Shown here: positions 23,722 to 31,454 of the stretch, in pieces
How positions within the stretch are numbered: position 1 is the first letter of the stretch
How the letters are laid out: each line of letters opens with the position of its first letter
Source of the DNA: Bacteroidota bacterium
GTDB taxonomy: Bacteria; Bacteroidota; Bacteroidia; B-17B0; Aurantibacillaceae
Direction: 5' to 3'
Length of the DNA stretch: 37,837 bases
Assembly: GCA_019638705.1 (NCBI GenBank)
Contig: JAHBTI010000029.1
Location: 1-37,837 of the forward strand
Position numbers and translations under genes: made by a program
The notes under the pieces: model-generated
Told to the model about the DNA's origin: nothing
What the model saw: the letters and a program-made list of their open reading frames with translations, nothing else
The model's database searches: none

Positions 23722-24647
23722 TGAACAGAACTGAAATTGCAGAATGGCTGAAACAATTGCAAGACAACATTTGCAGCGCATTAGAAAACGCAGACGGAAA
23801 ATCAAAATTTGAAACCGAAACATGGACACGCCCCGAAGGCGGTGGCGGAAGAACGCGCGTAATTAAAAATGGTGCGGTGTTGGAAAAAGGCGGTGTTGCT
23901 TTTAGCGCAGTTGAGGGAAATGCCCCCGAATTTTTATTCAGAGAAAAAGAACATGCGGTTTCATCACCTTCCCCTTTGGGGAAGGACGGGAAGGGGCTGG
24001 CATTTTTCGCCACAGGCGTATCTATCGTTATTCACCCCGAAAGCCCTTTAGTGCCTACCATTCACATGAACGTGCGTTATTTTGAAATGGATAACGGTGT
24101 GCGTTGGCTCGGCGGCGGCATTGATTTAACACCTCATTACGTTGTAGAAAATGACGCAAAATATTTTCACGCGCAATTAAAAAAAGTCTGCGACAAACAT
24201 CACCCCGATTACTACAAAAAATTTAAAACTTGGGCTGACGATTATTTTTATATCGCACATCGCCAAGAAACACGGGGCATTGGCGGCATTTTCTTTGACC
24301 GCTTAAACGAAAGTGCAGACATGAGTTTTGAAAAAAATCTTGCCTTTTGGAAAGACGTAGGCGAATTGTTTGCGCCTGTGTATGTGGAAATAATCAATCG
24401 CAACAAAAACAAAACCTTTTCCGAACAGCAAAAACAATGGCAATTGTTGCGGCGCGGACGTTATGTAGAATTTAATTTAGTCTATGACAAAGGCACAAAA
24501 TTTGGTTTGGAAACCAACGGGCGCACCGAATCTATTTTAATGAGCCTCCCGAAATTTGCAAGTTGGGAATACGATTACAAGCCTGAAAAAAATTCAGACG
24601 AAGAAAAAACTTTAAACCTTTTGAAAAAAGGAATTGAGTGGGTATAG
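23718..24647 (+). CDS. hemF: Oxygen-dependent coproporphyrinogen III oxidase
   Basis: 309 residues. HemF motifs: WTRPEGGGGRTRVI, EKGGVAFSAVEG, VIHPESPLVPTIHMNVRYFE, WLGGGIDLTPHYV, HRQETRGIGGIFFD and VEFNLVYDKGTKFGLETNGR. It converts coproporphyrinogen III to protoporphyrinogen IX with O2, a haem step relevant to the multiheme cytochrome in this window. The ATG overlaps the upstream stop as ATGA, so translation is probably coupled to the LysM gene; a second ATG follows immediately. The R1 repeat at 23961-23997 is translated in frame as SSPSPLGKDGKGL in a surface loop before FFATGVS. Confidence 0.95.
   Translation: MMNRTEIAEWLKQLQDNICSALENADGKSKFETETWTRPEGGGGRTRVIKNGAVLEKGGVAFSAVEGNAPEFLFREKEHAVSSPSPLGKDGKGLAFFATGVSIVIHPESPLVPTIHMNVRYFEMDNGVRWLGGGIDLTPHYVVENDAKYFHAQLKKVCDKHHPDYYKKFKTWADDYFYIAHRQETRGIGGIFFDRLNESADMSFEKNLAFWKDVGELFAPVYVEIINRNKNKTFSEQQKQWQLLRRGRYVEFNLVYDKGTKFGLETNGRTESILMSLPKFASWEYDYKPEKNSDEEKTLNLLKKGIEWV
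23961..23997 (-). repeat. R1 repeat, copy g, in frame inside hemF
   Basis: Palindrome CCTTCCCCTTTGGGGAAGG at 23966-23984, then ACGGGAAGGGGCT; on the minus strand it begins AGCCCCTTCCCGTCC as the R1 consensus does. Confidence 0.75.
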
Positions 24648-24711
24648 AAAACTTACAATTTTCCAAGTTAAACCAAAGATGTCCATACATTCAAAGTAAC
24701 ACAAAATTTTA

Positions 24712-24719
24712 TACATTTG
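24712..24719 (+). promoter_or_regulatory. -7 box for the DUF3467 gene
   Basis: TACATTTG matches TAnnTTTG, 16 bases before the ATG; a TTC 19 bases upstream is a partial -33. Confidence 0.5.
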
Positions 24720-24735
24720 TGTTATTCAAAAAACA

Positions 24736-25041
24736 ATGGAAAATCAAAATCAACAACAGTTAGACATTGAGTTAAACGAAGAAACTGCCGAAGGTATTTA
24801 TTCAAACCTCGCTATTATCACACATTCGCAAAGCGAGTTTGTGTTGGACTTTGTAAAAATTATGCCCGGTATTCCTAAGGCGAGAGTAAAATCGCGTATT
24901 ATTCTTACACCACAACACGCCAAACGTTTGCTGAAAGCCTTAGCCGATAACATTCAAAAATTTGAACAACTGAACGGAAAAATAAAAGACATTGAACAGG
25001 CTTTTCCCATGAATTTTGGCGGACCGGCAGGGCAAGCCTGA
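24736..25041 (+). CDS. DUF3467-family protein
   Basis: A 101-residue cytoplasmic protein with the family core IYSNLAIITHSQSEFVLDFV, MPGIPKARVKSRIILTPQHA, KRLLKAL and NIQKFEQ. Family function unknown. It heads a likely same-strand run with the barrel, YceI and sensor genes, with 32 bases to the next start. Confidence 0.88.
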   Translation: MENQNQQQLDIELNEETAEGIYSNLAIITHSQSEFVLDFVKIMPGIPKARVKSRIILTPQHAKRLLKALADNIQKFEQLNGKIKDIEQAFPMNFGGPAGQA

Positions 25042-25054
25042 GAGCTTATAATTT

Positions 25055-25137
25055 TTTCTTGTTTCTTTGCGCTGTGAAATTCAGTAATCATAAAGTCGCA
25101 AAGATTTTTTTATGCTGTACGCTCTGTGTTTCTGCGC
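25055..25137 (+). repeat. R4 repeat-like stretch covering the start of the barrel gene
   Basis: Contains TTTCTTTGCGCTGTGAAA (near 25062), ATAAAGTCGCAAAGATTTTT (25090-25109) and CTCTGTGTTTCTGCG (25122-25136). The last matches CTCTGTGCCTCTGCGG in the intergenic region at 37263-37278. It supplies the codons of the signal peptide of the next gene. Confidence 0.4.
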
Positions 25138-26180
25138 CGGATTTGCCCGCACAATTTTTCACCGACACCACAAAAAACATTCACTACCTTGCCGCGCCTG
25201 TTGTTTTCAATGCCCCCGAAACAGGCTTCGGTTATGGTGTTTCGGGTTCTATGTCGTTTAAAACATCAAACAGGCACGATACTTTAACGCGCACTTCCAT
25301 TATTCAGGTGTTTGGATTTTTAACCACGCGCCAACAAAATGTTCAGGCAATTGATGCAAGTATAAATTTTCCGAAACAAAAATACATCTGGCAAAGCAAA
25401 TTATCTCACAGTTATTTCCCTGACCGCTTTTGGGGCATTGGCTCTGAAACAAAAAACAATGAGTGGGAACGGTATATTTATCAGAACATTTTTTTCAGCA
25501 CACATTTAAAAAAGAAAATCAGCAAAACTGTTTTTATTGGTGCGCTTTACGAATTTCAATACGTTTACAACATTCGGTTTGCAGAAAAAGGGATTTTTGA
25601 AACTGAAAATTTTTACGGTAAGCAAGATTACAAGATGTCGGGTTTGGGTTTGAGCCTGTGTTATGACACACGCAACATCAGTTTTTTTCCGAACAAGGGC
25701 GTGTTTTTGCAAAGTATGGTTACAGGCTTTAAAAAAGAAATTTTTTCGGATTACGATGTAACAAAATGGATTTGTGATTTTCGTTTTTTTCAAAAAACGT
25801 TTAAAGGACAGGTTTTTGCCGCGCAATTATATAATTACGCCACCTTTGGCAGTACGCCTTTAAAACAAATGGCTTCCTTTGGCGGTGTGGACAATATGCG
25901 CGGTTTTTATCAAGGGCGTTTTCGCGGAAACAACATGACTACTTTAATTGCCGAATACAGAATTCATTTGTACAAACGTTTCAGCATGACCTTGTTTGGC
26001 GGCACAGGAAATGTTTTTAATGATTATTCGGATTTTGATTTTACGAAATTAAAATACAGTTACGGCGGCGGTTTACGCTTTGCTTTGCTGCAAAAAGAAC
26101 AACTCAACATTCGTTTGGATTACGGCTATTCAAGCAAATTTAATCAGGGATTTTATTTTACGATAGGAGAATGTTTTTGA
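25074..26180 (+). CDS. Omp85/BamA-TamA-like outer-membrane barrel without POTRA domains
   Basis: About 368 residues from a GTG at 25074 (MKFSNHKVAKIFLCCTLCVS, then APDLPAQF, signal-peptide-like); a TTG at 25059 is an alternative. The whole mature part is a beta-barrel resembling the C-terminal surface-antigen domain of Omp85 proteins: YLAAPVVFNAPETGFGYGVSG, LSLCYDTRNISFFPNKGVF, LGGVDNMRG-like FGGVDNMRGFYQGRFRG (the family G-x-x-x-x-R-G motif), and the final IRLDYGYSSKFNQGFYFTIG. It lacks POTRA domains, so a transport or assembly role is uncertain. The gene start region derives from an R4-like repeat. Confidence 0.82.
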   Translation: MKFSNHKVAKIFLCCTLCVSAPDLPAQFFTDTTKNIHYLAAPVVFNAPETGFGYGVSGSMSFKTSNRHDTLTRTSIIQVFGFLTTRQQNVQAIDASINFPKQKYIWQSKLSHSYFPDRFWGIGSETKNNEWERYIYQNIFFSTHLKKKISKTVFIGALYEFQYVYNIRFAEKGIFETENFYGKQDYKMSGLGLSLCYDTRNISFFPNKGVFLQSMVTGFKKEIFSDYDVTKWICDFRFFQKTFKGQVFAAQLYNYATFGSTPLKQMASFGGVDNMRGFYQGRFRGNNMTTLIAEYRIHLYKRFSMTLFGGTGNVFNDYSDFDFTKLKYSYGGGLRFALLQKEQLNIRLDYGYSSKFNQGFYFTIGECF

Positions 26181-26245
26181 GACTGGGGTATATATTGGCA
26201 TATAGTATTTTTAATTGCTATATTTACCTGAAAAAATTACCGACT

Positions 26246-26788
26246 ATGAAAAAATTGTTCCCGCTTTTTTTTATTTTTTTATCTGCCTTTGCACAAGCGC
26301 AAATTTATGTATGCAAAGACGGTGTTACTAATTTTACTTCCGAAGCACCTTTGGAACTGATAAAAGCGCGGTCGCAAAAAACAAACGGTGTGCTTGACTG
26401 CGCGACAAAAAACGTGGCTTTTTCGGTTGATATTGATTCGTTTAACGGCTTTAACAGCGAACTGCAAAAAGAACATTTTCGCGAAAATTATATTGAAAGT
26501 GACAAGTACCCCAAATCCACGTTTAAAGGAAAAATTATTGAAGATGTTGATTTTTCTAAAAAAGGAACATACACCGTAAGAGCAAAAGGGGTATTCAGCA
26601 TTCACGGTGCTGAAAAAGAAAAAATCATAAAAGTAAAAATCAACATTACAGATAAAACTATTGATATTGATGCCAATTTTGAAGTGCCTTTGGAAGACCA
26701 CGACATTAAAATTCCAAAAGTGGTCAATCAAAAAATTGCTTCTATTATTGTAGTAGAAGTTAAAGCCGCTCTTAAACCCAAAGCCTGA
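26246..26788 (+). CDS. YceI-family lipocalin-like periplasmic protein
   Basis: 180 residues with a signal peptide (MKKLFPLFFIFLSAFAQAQ). The mature domain has the YceI pattern: NVAFSVDIDSFNGFNSELQK, HFRENYIESDKYPKSTFKGK, VRAKGVFSIHGAEKEKII and NFEVPLEDHDIKIPK. YceI proteins form an extended lipocalin fold that binds polyisoprenoid or amphiphilic ligands; the ligand here is unknown. I start at the ATG at 26246, since the frame upstream overlaps the barrel gene. It is 8 bases ahead of the sensor gene and likely co-transcribed with it. Confidence 0.86.
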   Translation: MKKLFPLFFIFLSAFAQAQIYVCKDGVTNFTSEAPLELIKARSQKTNGVLDCATKNVAFSVDIDSFNGFNSELQKEHFRENYIESDKYPKSTFKGKIIEDVDFSKKGTYTVRAKGVFSIHGAEKEKIIKVKINITDKTIDIDANFEVPLEDHDIKIPKVVNQKIASIIVVEVKAALKPKA

Positions 26789-26796
26789 AAAAATTC

Positions 26797-29700
26797 TTGA
26801 GAGCATCTTATCAAATACTTGTTGGTTTAATTTGCCTTAGCACTTTTTTAAACGCACAATTTCAGGTAAAAAACCATTATTCGTTTGCAGGCAAAAAAGA
26901 TATTGTTGTAAACTGCGCGTTTCAAAACATAGACGGATTTATTTATCTTGCTACGAACGAAGGCGTTTATACATACGACGGAAAAACTGCCGTGCGTCTG
27001 CTGAAAGACCAAAACATTTTGAAACAAAATATTTCTGCCTTGTATGCAGATGACAAAGAAACCCTGTGGATTGGAACAAAAAGCGGAAAAGTGTATTCCG
27101 TTTTCAAAAACAAATTAGATTCAATTATTCTTCCAAGCGGCGAAGAAAAAAAACGCATTACTTCGTTTTATAAACTCAACGGTGTATTGTTTATCGGCAC
27201 TTATGGAAACGGGCTTTACACGTTTGCCGAGAAAAAAAAGAAAAAAATTGCATCATACAAAACCGAAAACGGTTTAAGCGATGATGTGATTTATAAAGTT
27301 ACAGGCGATGAAAAAAACCGCATTTGGTGTGCAACTGATGCGGGTATTACTGAATTGAGCAATGCCGATACTACGCCTAATTTCAAAATCATTTCAGATA
27401 AAAACGGCTTACCCGACAACATTGTGAGGGATATTTCTCTTGTTGATGAAAAACTGCTTATCTCTATGCAGGATTCGGGTGTGTGTTATTATAACTTGCA
27501 AAAACAGGAAATTGAAAAATTGTGTTTTTTCACCGACTGGACACACGGAACTGTACTAAATGCAAGCGTGCGCGACGGCGGTAAAACCATGATTGTTGCC
27601 ACAGAACGTAAGGGTTTAATTTGCATTAAAAACAGTGCCATTTTGTTATGTCCTTATCAGGACTTGTTGCGTTTGGAATCTGTAAACCAAATGATGACCG
27701 ACAAAGCAGGCGGCATTTGGATAGCCTCAAAAAAAGGAATCAGCCAGTTGGAAGAAAAACGGCTGAACCTCATTAACTCATCAAGCGGTTTGGAAAATGA
27801 ACAGGTATTGGCATTGGCAGCAGACGACAACAATGCAATATGGTACGGCACAACAAACGGCATTGCAAAAATGGTGAGCAATGATAAGGGAAATTTAGTG
27901 TTTCAAAACATTCAGGACATTAATAAGTTTACCATTTCATGTGCCACCAAAGCCCCTGACGGCAGTATATGGTTTGGCACTTACGGCAACGGCATTATTG
28001 TTTTAAGTTCAGACAGCAAAAGCAATTTTGTTTATAATTCAAGGCAAAGTATGCTGACTAACGACAACATCAGCCATATTTTTTTCAGCGATAAAAACAC
28101 CATGTATGTTTCAACGCTTGGCGGCGGACTTGTGAAAGTGCATGTGGAATGGGGAAAAGAAAATACATTTAACATTGAAAATACATTTACCGAAACGAAC
28201 GGATTGGGTAATGAATATGTGTATGCCTCTGTTACCGACAAAAATGGAAAACTGTTTGTGGCAACTGACGGCGGCGGTTTGCAGATGCTTGAAAACGGAA
28301 AGTTTATCAACCTCACCAAAAAATTCGGCTTTATGTCAAATACTGTGTTCTCGCTTTGCACAGATAAACTCAATAACATTTGGGCAATTTCAAACGAAGA
28401 CGGTTTGCTGAAATACGACGGACAAAAACTCATCAGCCTCACACAAAACGAGGGTTTGCGCGAATTGCAGCCTCAGCAAATTATTGCAAACAACGAGATT
28501 TTATTTGTTTTAAATTCAAAAGGCATTGATAAAATAAACATTAAAGACAACAGCATTTCGTACTACGATTTTACCGAAGGCGAATTAGACCCGAACTTAA
28601 ACGCTGTTTTAATTCACGGTAATACCTTGTACAGCGGCACAAACAACGGTATTCTCACTTACCGCGCAAATAACGAAAAGCACGACTCGGTAAAACCCGG
28701 TGTTTACATCAAAGGTTTTTATCTCAATTACAAACCTTTTCCTTTGGATTCCATTTATAAATTCAAATACAATCAAAACAACATTGCACTTAGTTTTGAC
28801 GGCATTTGGTTGCGCAATCCCGACAAACTGCATTTTCGTTACCGCTTACACGGTTTGGAAGAAGAATGGCTGTACAGCGATGAAGGAAAAATAGTGAATT
28901 ACAACAATCTTAATTCGGGTATCTACACGTTTTTGGTTCAGGCAAAAAACGAAGAAGGTATTTGGAGCGACCCAACGGGCTATGCGTTTATGATTAAAAC
29001 CCCTGTTTGGAAGCGTTGGTGGTTTTGGCTGATAGTGCTTACTGCAAGCGGATTTGCTATTTATTCTTTTTTTAAATACCGTTTAAGAGCCTTGAAAAAA
29101 GAAAATTTAATTCTTGAAAAACGTGTGGCAGAGCGCACGGCTGAAATTGAAAAACAAGCCCATGTGATTGAAGAAAAAAACAAAGACATTACCGACAGTA
29201 TTTTTTACGCAAAAAAAATTCAGCACGCCATTTTGCCCCGCGATGTTCACATTAAAAAATCGCTGCCTGATTCTTTTGTGTTGTACATGACAAAAGATAT
29301 TGTGAGCGGTGATTTTTATTGGTTTACCGCGTTTAACGATTTCAGTATTATTGCCGCTGTGGACTGTACAGGACACGGAGTTCCAGGTGCATTTATGAGC
29401 TTGATAGGAAGCAATATTTTAAACCGCGTAATTAACGAACTGAAAATAACAGACCCTAAAGAAATTTTGCTGCACTTAAACAAAGGCGTGTTAGCAGTGC
29501 TGCGCAAAGATGAATCGGAATCAAAAGACGGCATGGACATTGCCATTTGCAAAATCAATCACCACCAAAACACGCTGGAATATGCAGGAGCTATGCGCCC
29601 ATTGTGGATTGTACAAAATGGCGAACTCACCGAAATTAAAGCCGATAAAATTCCGATTGGCACAAAGCCTTCAGAGAGGGAAGAACCCATCGCTTACACC

Positions 29701-29940
29701 ACACATACAATAGAATTGGACGGCAGCAAAACATTTTACGTTTTTACAGACGGCTACGCCGACCAGTTTGGCGGCGAACGAAACAAAAAATTCAGCACAG
29801 GAAAATTTAAAGAATTAATTCTTGCTAATGCTCACCTTAGTTTTGCCGAGCAGGAACAACACATCAGGCAAGCCCACCTGAACTGGAAAGGTGAATACGA
29901 ACAGGTGGACGATATTTGCGTGATTGGCTTTAGAGCGTAG
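26797..29940 (+). CDS. Propeller sensor with TM segment and SpoIIE/PP2C phosphatase domain
   Basis: 1047 residues from a TTG start (MRASYQILVGLICLSTFLNA, a signal sequence). A periplasmic two-component-regulator propeller spans about 30-610 (repeated TLWIGTKSGKVYS, NRIWCATDAG, GGIWIASKKG, GSIWFGTYGNG). A Y_Y_Y domain follows at about 650-730, one TM helix at about 739-760 (WWFWLIVLTASGFAIYSF), a coiled coil (ENLILEKRVAERTAEIEKQ), then a PP2C-type SpoIIE phosphatase with the metal-binding motifs SGDFYWF, VDCTGHGVPGAFMSLIG, DGMDIAICKI, DGYADQFGG and DDICVIGF. Instead of a histidine kinase, the sensor drives a Ser/Thr phosphatase, presumably acting on an anti-sigma antagonist. Signal and target are unknown. 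TTG start: no ATG gives the signal peptide. Confidence 0.9.
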   Translation: MRASYQILVGLICLSTFLNAQFQVKNHYSFAGKKDIVVNCAFQNIDGFIYLATNEGVYTYDGKTAVRLLKDQNILKQNISALYADDKETLWIGTKSGKVYSVFKNKLDSIILPSGEEKKRITSFYKLNGVLFIGTYGNGLYTFAEKKKKKIASYKTENGLSDDVIYKVTGDEKNRIWCATDAGITELSNADTTPNFKIISDKNGLPDNIVRDISLVDEKLLISMQDSGVCYYNLQKQEIEKLCFFTDWTHGTVLNASVRDGGKTMIVATERKGLICIKNSAILLCPYQDLLRLESVNQMMTDKAGGIWIASKKGISQLEEKRLNLINSSSGLENEQVLALAADDNNAIWYGTTNGIAKMVSNDKGNLVFQNIQDINKFTISCATKAPDGSIWFGTYGNGIIVLSSDSKSNFVYNSRQSMLTNDNISHIFFSDKNTMYVSTLGGGLVKVHVEWGKENTFNIENTFTETNGLGNEYVYASVTDKNGKLFVATDGGGLQMLENGKFINLTKKFGFMSNTVFSLCTDKLNNIWAISNEDGLLKYDGQKLISLTQNEGLRELQPQQIIANNEILFVLNSKGIDKINIKDNSISYYDFTEGELDPNLNAVLIHGNTLYSGTNNGILTYRANNEKHDSVKPGVYIKGFYLNYKPFPLDSIYKFKYNQNNIALSFDGIWLRNPDKLHFRYRLHGLEEEWLYSDEGKIVNYNNLNSGIYTFLVQAKNEEGIWSDPTGYAFMIKTPVWKRWWFWLIVLTASGFAIYSFFKYRLRALKKENLILEKRVAERTAEIEKQAHVIEEKNKDITDSIFYAKKIQHAILPRDVHIKKSLPDSFVLYMTKDIVSGDFYWFTAFNDFSIIAAVDCTGHGVPGAFMSLIGSNILNRVINELKITDPKEILLHLNKGVLAVLRKDESESKDGMDIAICKINHHQNTLEYAGAMRPLWIVQNGELTEIKADKIPIGTKPSEREEPIAYTTHTIELDGSKTFYVFTDGYADQFGGERNKKFSTGKFKELILANAHLSFAEQEQHIRQAHLNWKGEYEQVDDICVIGFRA

Positions 29941-30038
29941 TGTAAAAAAAAACTTTGTTTCCAAATTAACAAACTCATGTTATAAAACACTCTTTTGCTT
30001 GCCAAAACCCTTGGCATTATGAAGCTACCTTTAGAAAC

Positions 30039-31418
30039 ATGATTAAGTATTTATTCTACGCAATAAATCCTTTGCTGTTTCTGTTAATCAGCCTGTTTCG
30101 CAGAGAGGGCGATGTAACTATTACAGCCCACGTTCCCTCAAACATACAAGCCGCCACCGAAGTTGAATTTGCATTTACCATAAACAAAAGCAGCCTTGTG
30201 GGCTACGGTATTTTTGAATGTAAACTGCCCGCAGGCTTTGTTGCCATCGGCGAAATTGACCCCAAACCCCAAGCTGCGTATGCGGTGGCAGACAATATTG
30301 TAAAGTGGACATGGGACGAGCTGCCCGATGCCGAAGAACTTACGGTAAAAGTAGCCGTGGTGGCAGGCGAAACCGCAACAGGCAATCAAAAAATTACCGC
30401 TAATTTTTATTACGAAGAAGATAACGAGAAAAAAGAAGTAGCCATGCCGGCGGCTACAATCCGCGTACTCAGCCAATCGGCTGAAACACCCGGGCAGCCC
30501 GACATTGAAGCGCGACAAGAGCCTGTGGGCATTGTTTCGGCAACACGCACCATAACCCGCATAAGCAAAAAAGAATACCTTGTGCGCATAAAAATAAACA
30601 AAGGACTTACCACAGGTTTTGCAAAATTCAGCGACGATGCTCACGATAATTTTGTTTATCTGCCACAGCGCACCGACGGCGGTTCGTACTCGCTCTCTGA
30701 CCAAAAAATAAAATTTGTGTGGACAAACGTACCCGATGCAGATGTTTTGGAAATAGTGTACAGCATTACCCGAAACAGCGCGGACGAAACTACCCTGCAC
30801 GGAGAATATACTTACCTTGAACACAATCAAATGAAAACACACCAACTGAAACCTGATTTGCTTGAAGCCCTTGCCGATGAAGAGAAAGAAACAAGTCGCA
30901 AGTCGGAAATCGTAAGCGTGAAGCCCGACAGTTCAAAAATAAAACAAGCGGAAAATAAAAAGTTGAAAGTTGAGAGTGAAAAGTTGAAAATTGAAAAAGA
31001 AAAACCAAAGGCTGAAAATCAAAAGCTGCAAGTTGAAAATAAAAAGCCTAAAAATGAAAAAAACACAGATAAGCAAACGGCAAACGAAAACAAGCAACGG
31101 TTAAGTAAAAACCTTGAAAAAAAAGAAGGCGAAATGAGCTACATGGTGCAAATTGGCGCATTTACCAAAGCCAAAGTAAATGCCCAAGGATTAAAGAAAA
31201 AATTTAAAATTACCGAAACCATAACAAGCGATATGCAGGACGGTTTTTCAAAATTTATGGTGGGTTCGCACGGCGAATATAAAAATGCCCGCGACCACCG
31301 CGAACAAATAAGAGCAAATAACGGTGTAAAAACTGCCTTTGTGGTGGCGTACAACGGGGCTAAACGCATAAGCGTTCAGGAAGCATTAATGATTACTAAC
31401 CAAAAATGGTTTAAATAA
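30039..31418 (+). CDS. SPOR-domain protein with N-terminal membrane segment and beta domains
   Basis: 459 residues. A short N-terminal hydrophobic segment (MIKYLFYAINPLLFLLISLF) acts as an uncleaved or signal anchor. Two similar beta-sandwich modules follow (VTITAHVPSNIQAATEVEFA; RTITRISKKEYLVRIKINKG), the first containing TWDELPDAEELTVKVAV and the second FVWTNVPDADVLEIVY. A Lys/Glu-rich linker at about 300-345 is encoded by R3-type DNA. A C-terminal SPOR domain starts at about 366 (MVQIGAFTKAKVNAQ ... FVVAYNGAKRISVQEA). SPOR domains bind glycan strands lacking stem peptides, so this is a periplasmic peptidoglycan-associated protein. It is 36 bases upstream of another SPOR protein and probably works with it. 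Confidence 0.82.
   Translation: MIKYLFYAINPLLFLLISLFRREGDVTITAHVPSNIQAATEVEFAFTINKSSLVGYGIFECKLPAGFVAIGEIDPKPQAAYAVADNIVKWTWDELPDAEELTVKVAVVAGETATGNQKITANFYYEEDNEKKEVAMPAATIRVLSQSAETPGQPDIEARQEPVGIVSATRTITRISKKEYLVRIKINKGLTTGFAKFSDDAHDNFVYLPQRTDGGSYSLSDQKIKFVWTNVPDADVLEIVYSITRNSADETTLHGEYTYLEHNQMKTHQLKPDLLEALADEEKETSRKSEIVSVKPDSSKIKQAENKKLKVESEKLKIEKEKPKAENQKLQVENKKPKNEKNTDKQTANENKQRLSKNLEKKEGEMSYMVQIGAFTKAKVNAQGLKKKFKITETITSDMQDGFSKFMVGSHGEYKNARDHREQIRANNGVKTAFVVAYNGAKRISVQEALMITNQKWFK
30945..31057 (+). repeat. R3 low-complexity stretch in the SPOR-protein linker
   Basis: Units of the AAAGTTGAAAGTTGAGAG type repeat here; the complement is TTTCAACTTTCAAC, as elsewhere. Translated as KLKVESEKLKIEKEKPKAEN and so on. 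It could be a true repeated coiled-coil linker rather than an inserted repeat. Confidence 0.5.
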
Positions 31419-31454
31419 AAAAATAAGATTACATTTATCTCGCAAAAACAAAGC

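Noticed and set aside
23718..24647. Frameshift or sequencing error in hemF around 23961-23997
   Set aside because: Conserved HemF motifs before and after are in the same frame; the extra residues are explained by an R1 repeat whose length keeps the frame.
30138..30845. Long open frame (235 codons) on the minus strand opposite the first SPOR gene
   Set aside because: Fully antisense to a gene with clear domains; composition (many Phe, Cys, His) is that of a shadow frame, and no signal or domain is visible.
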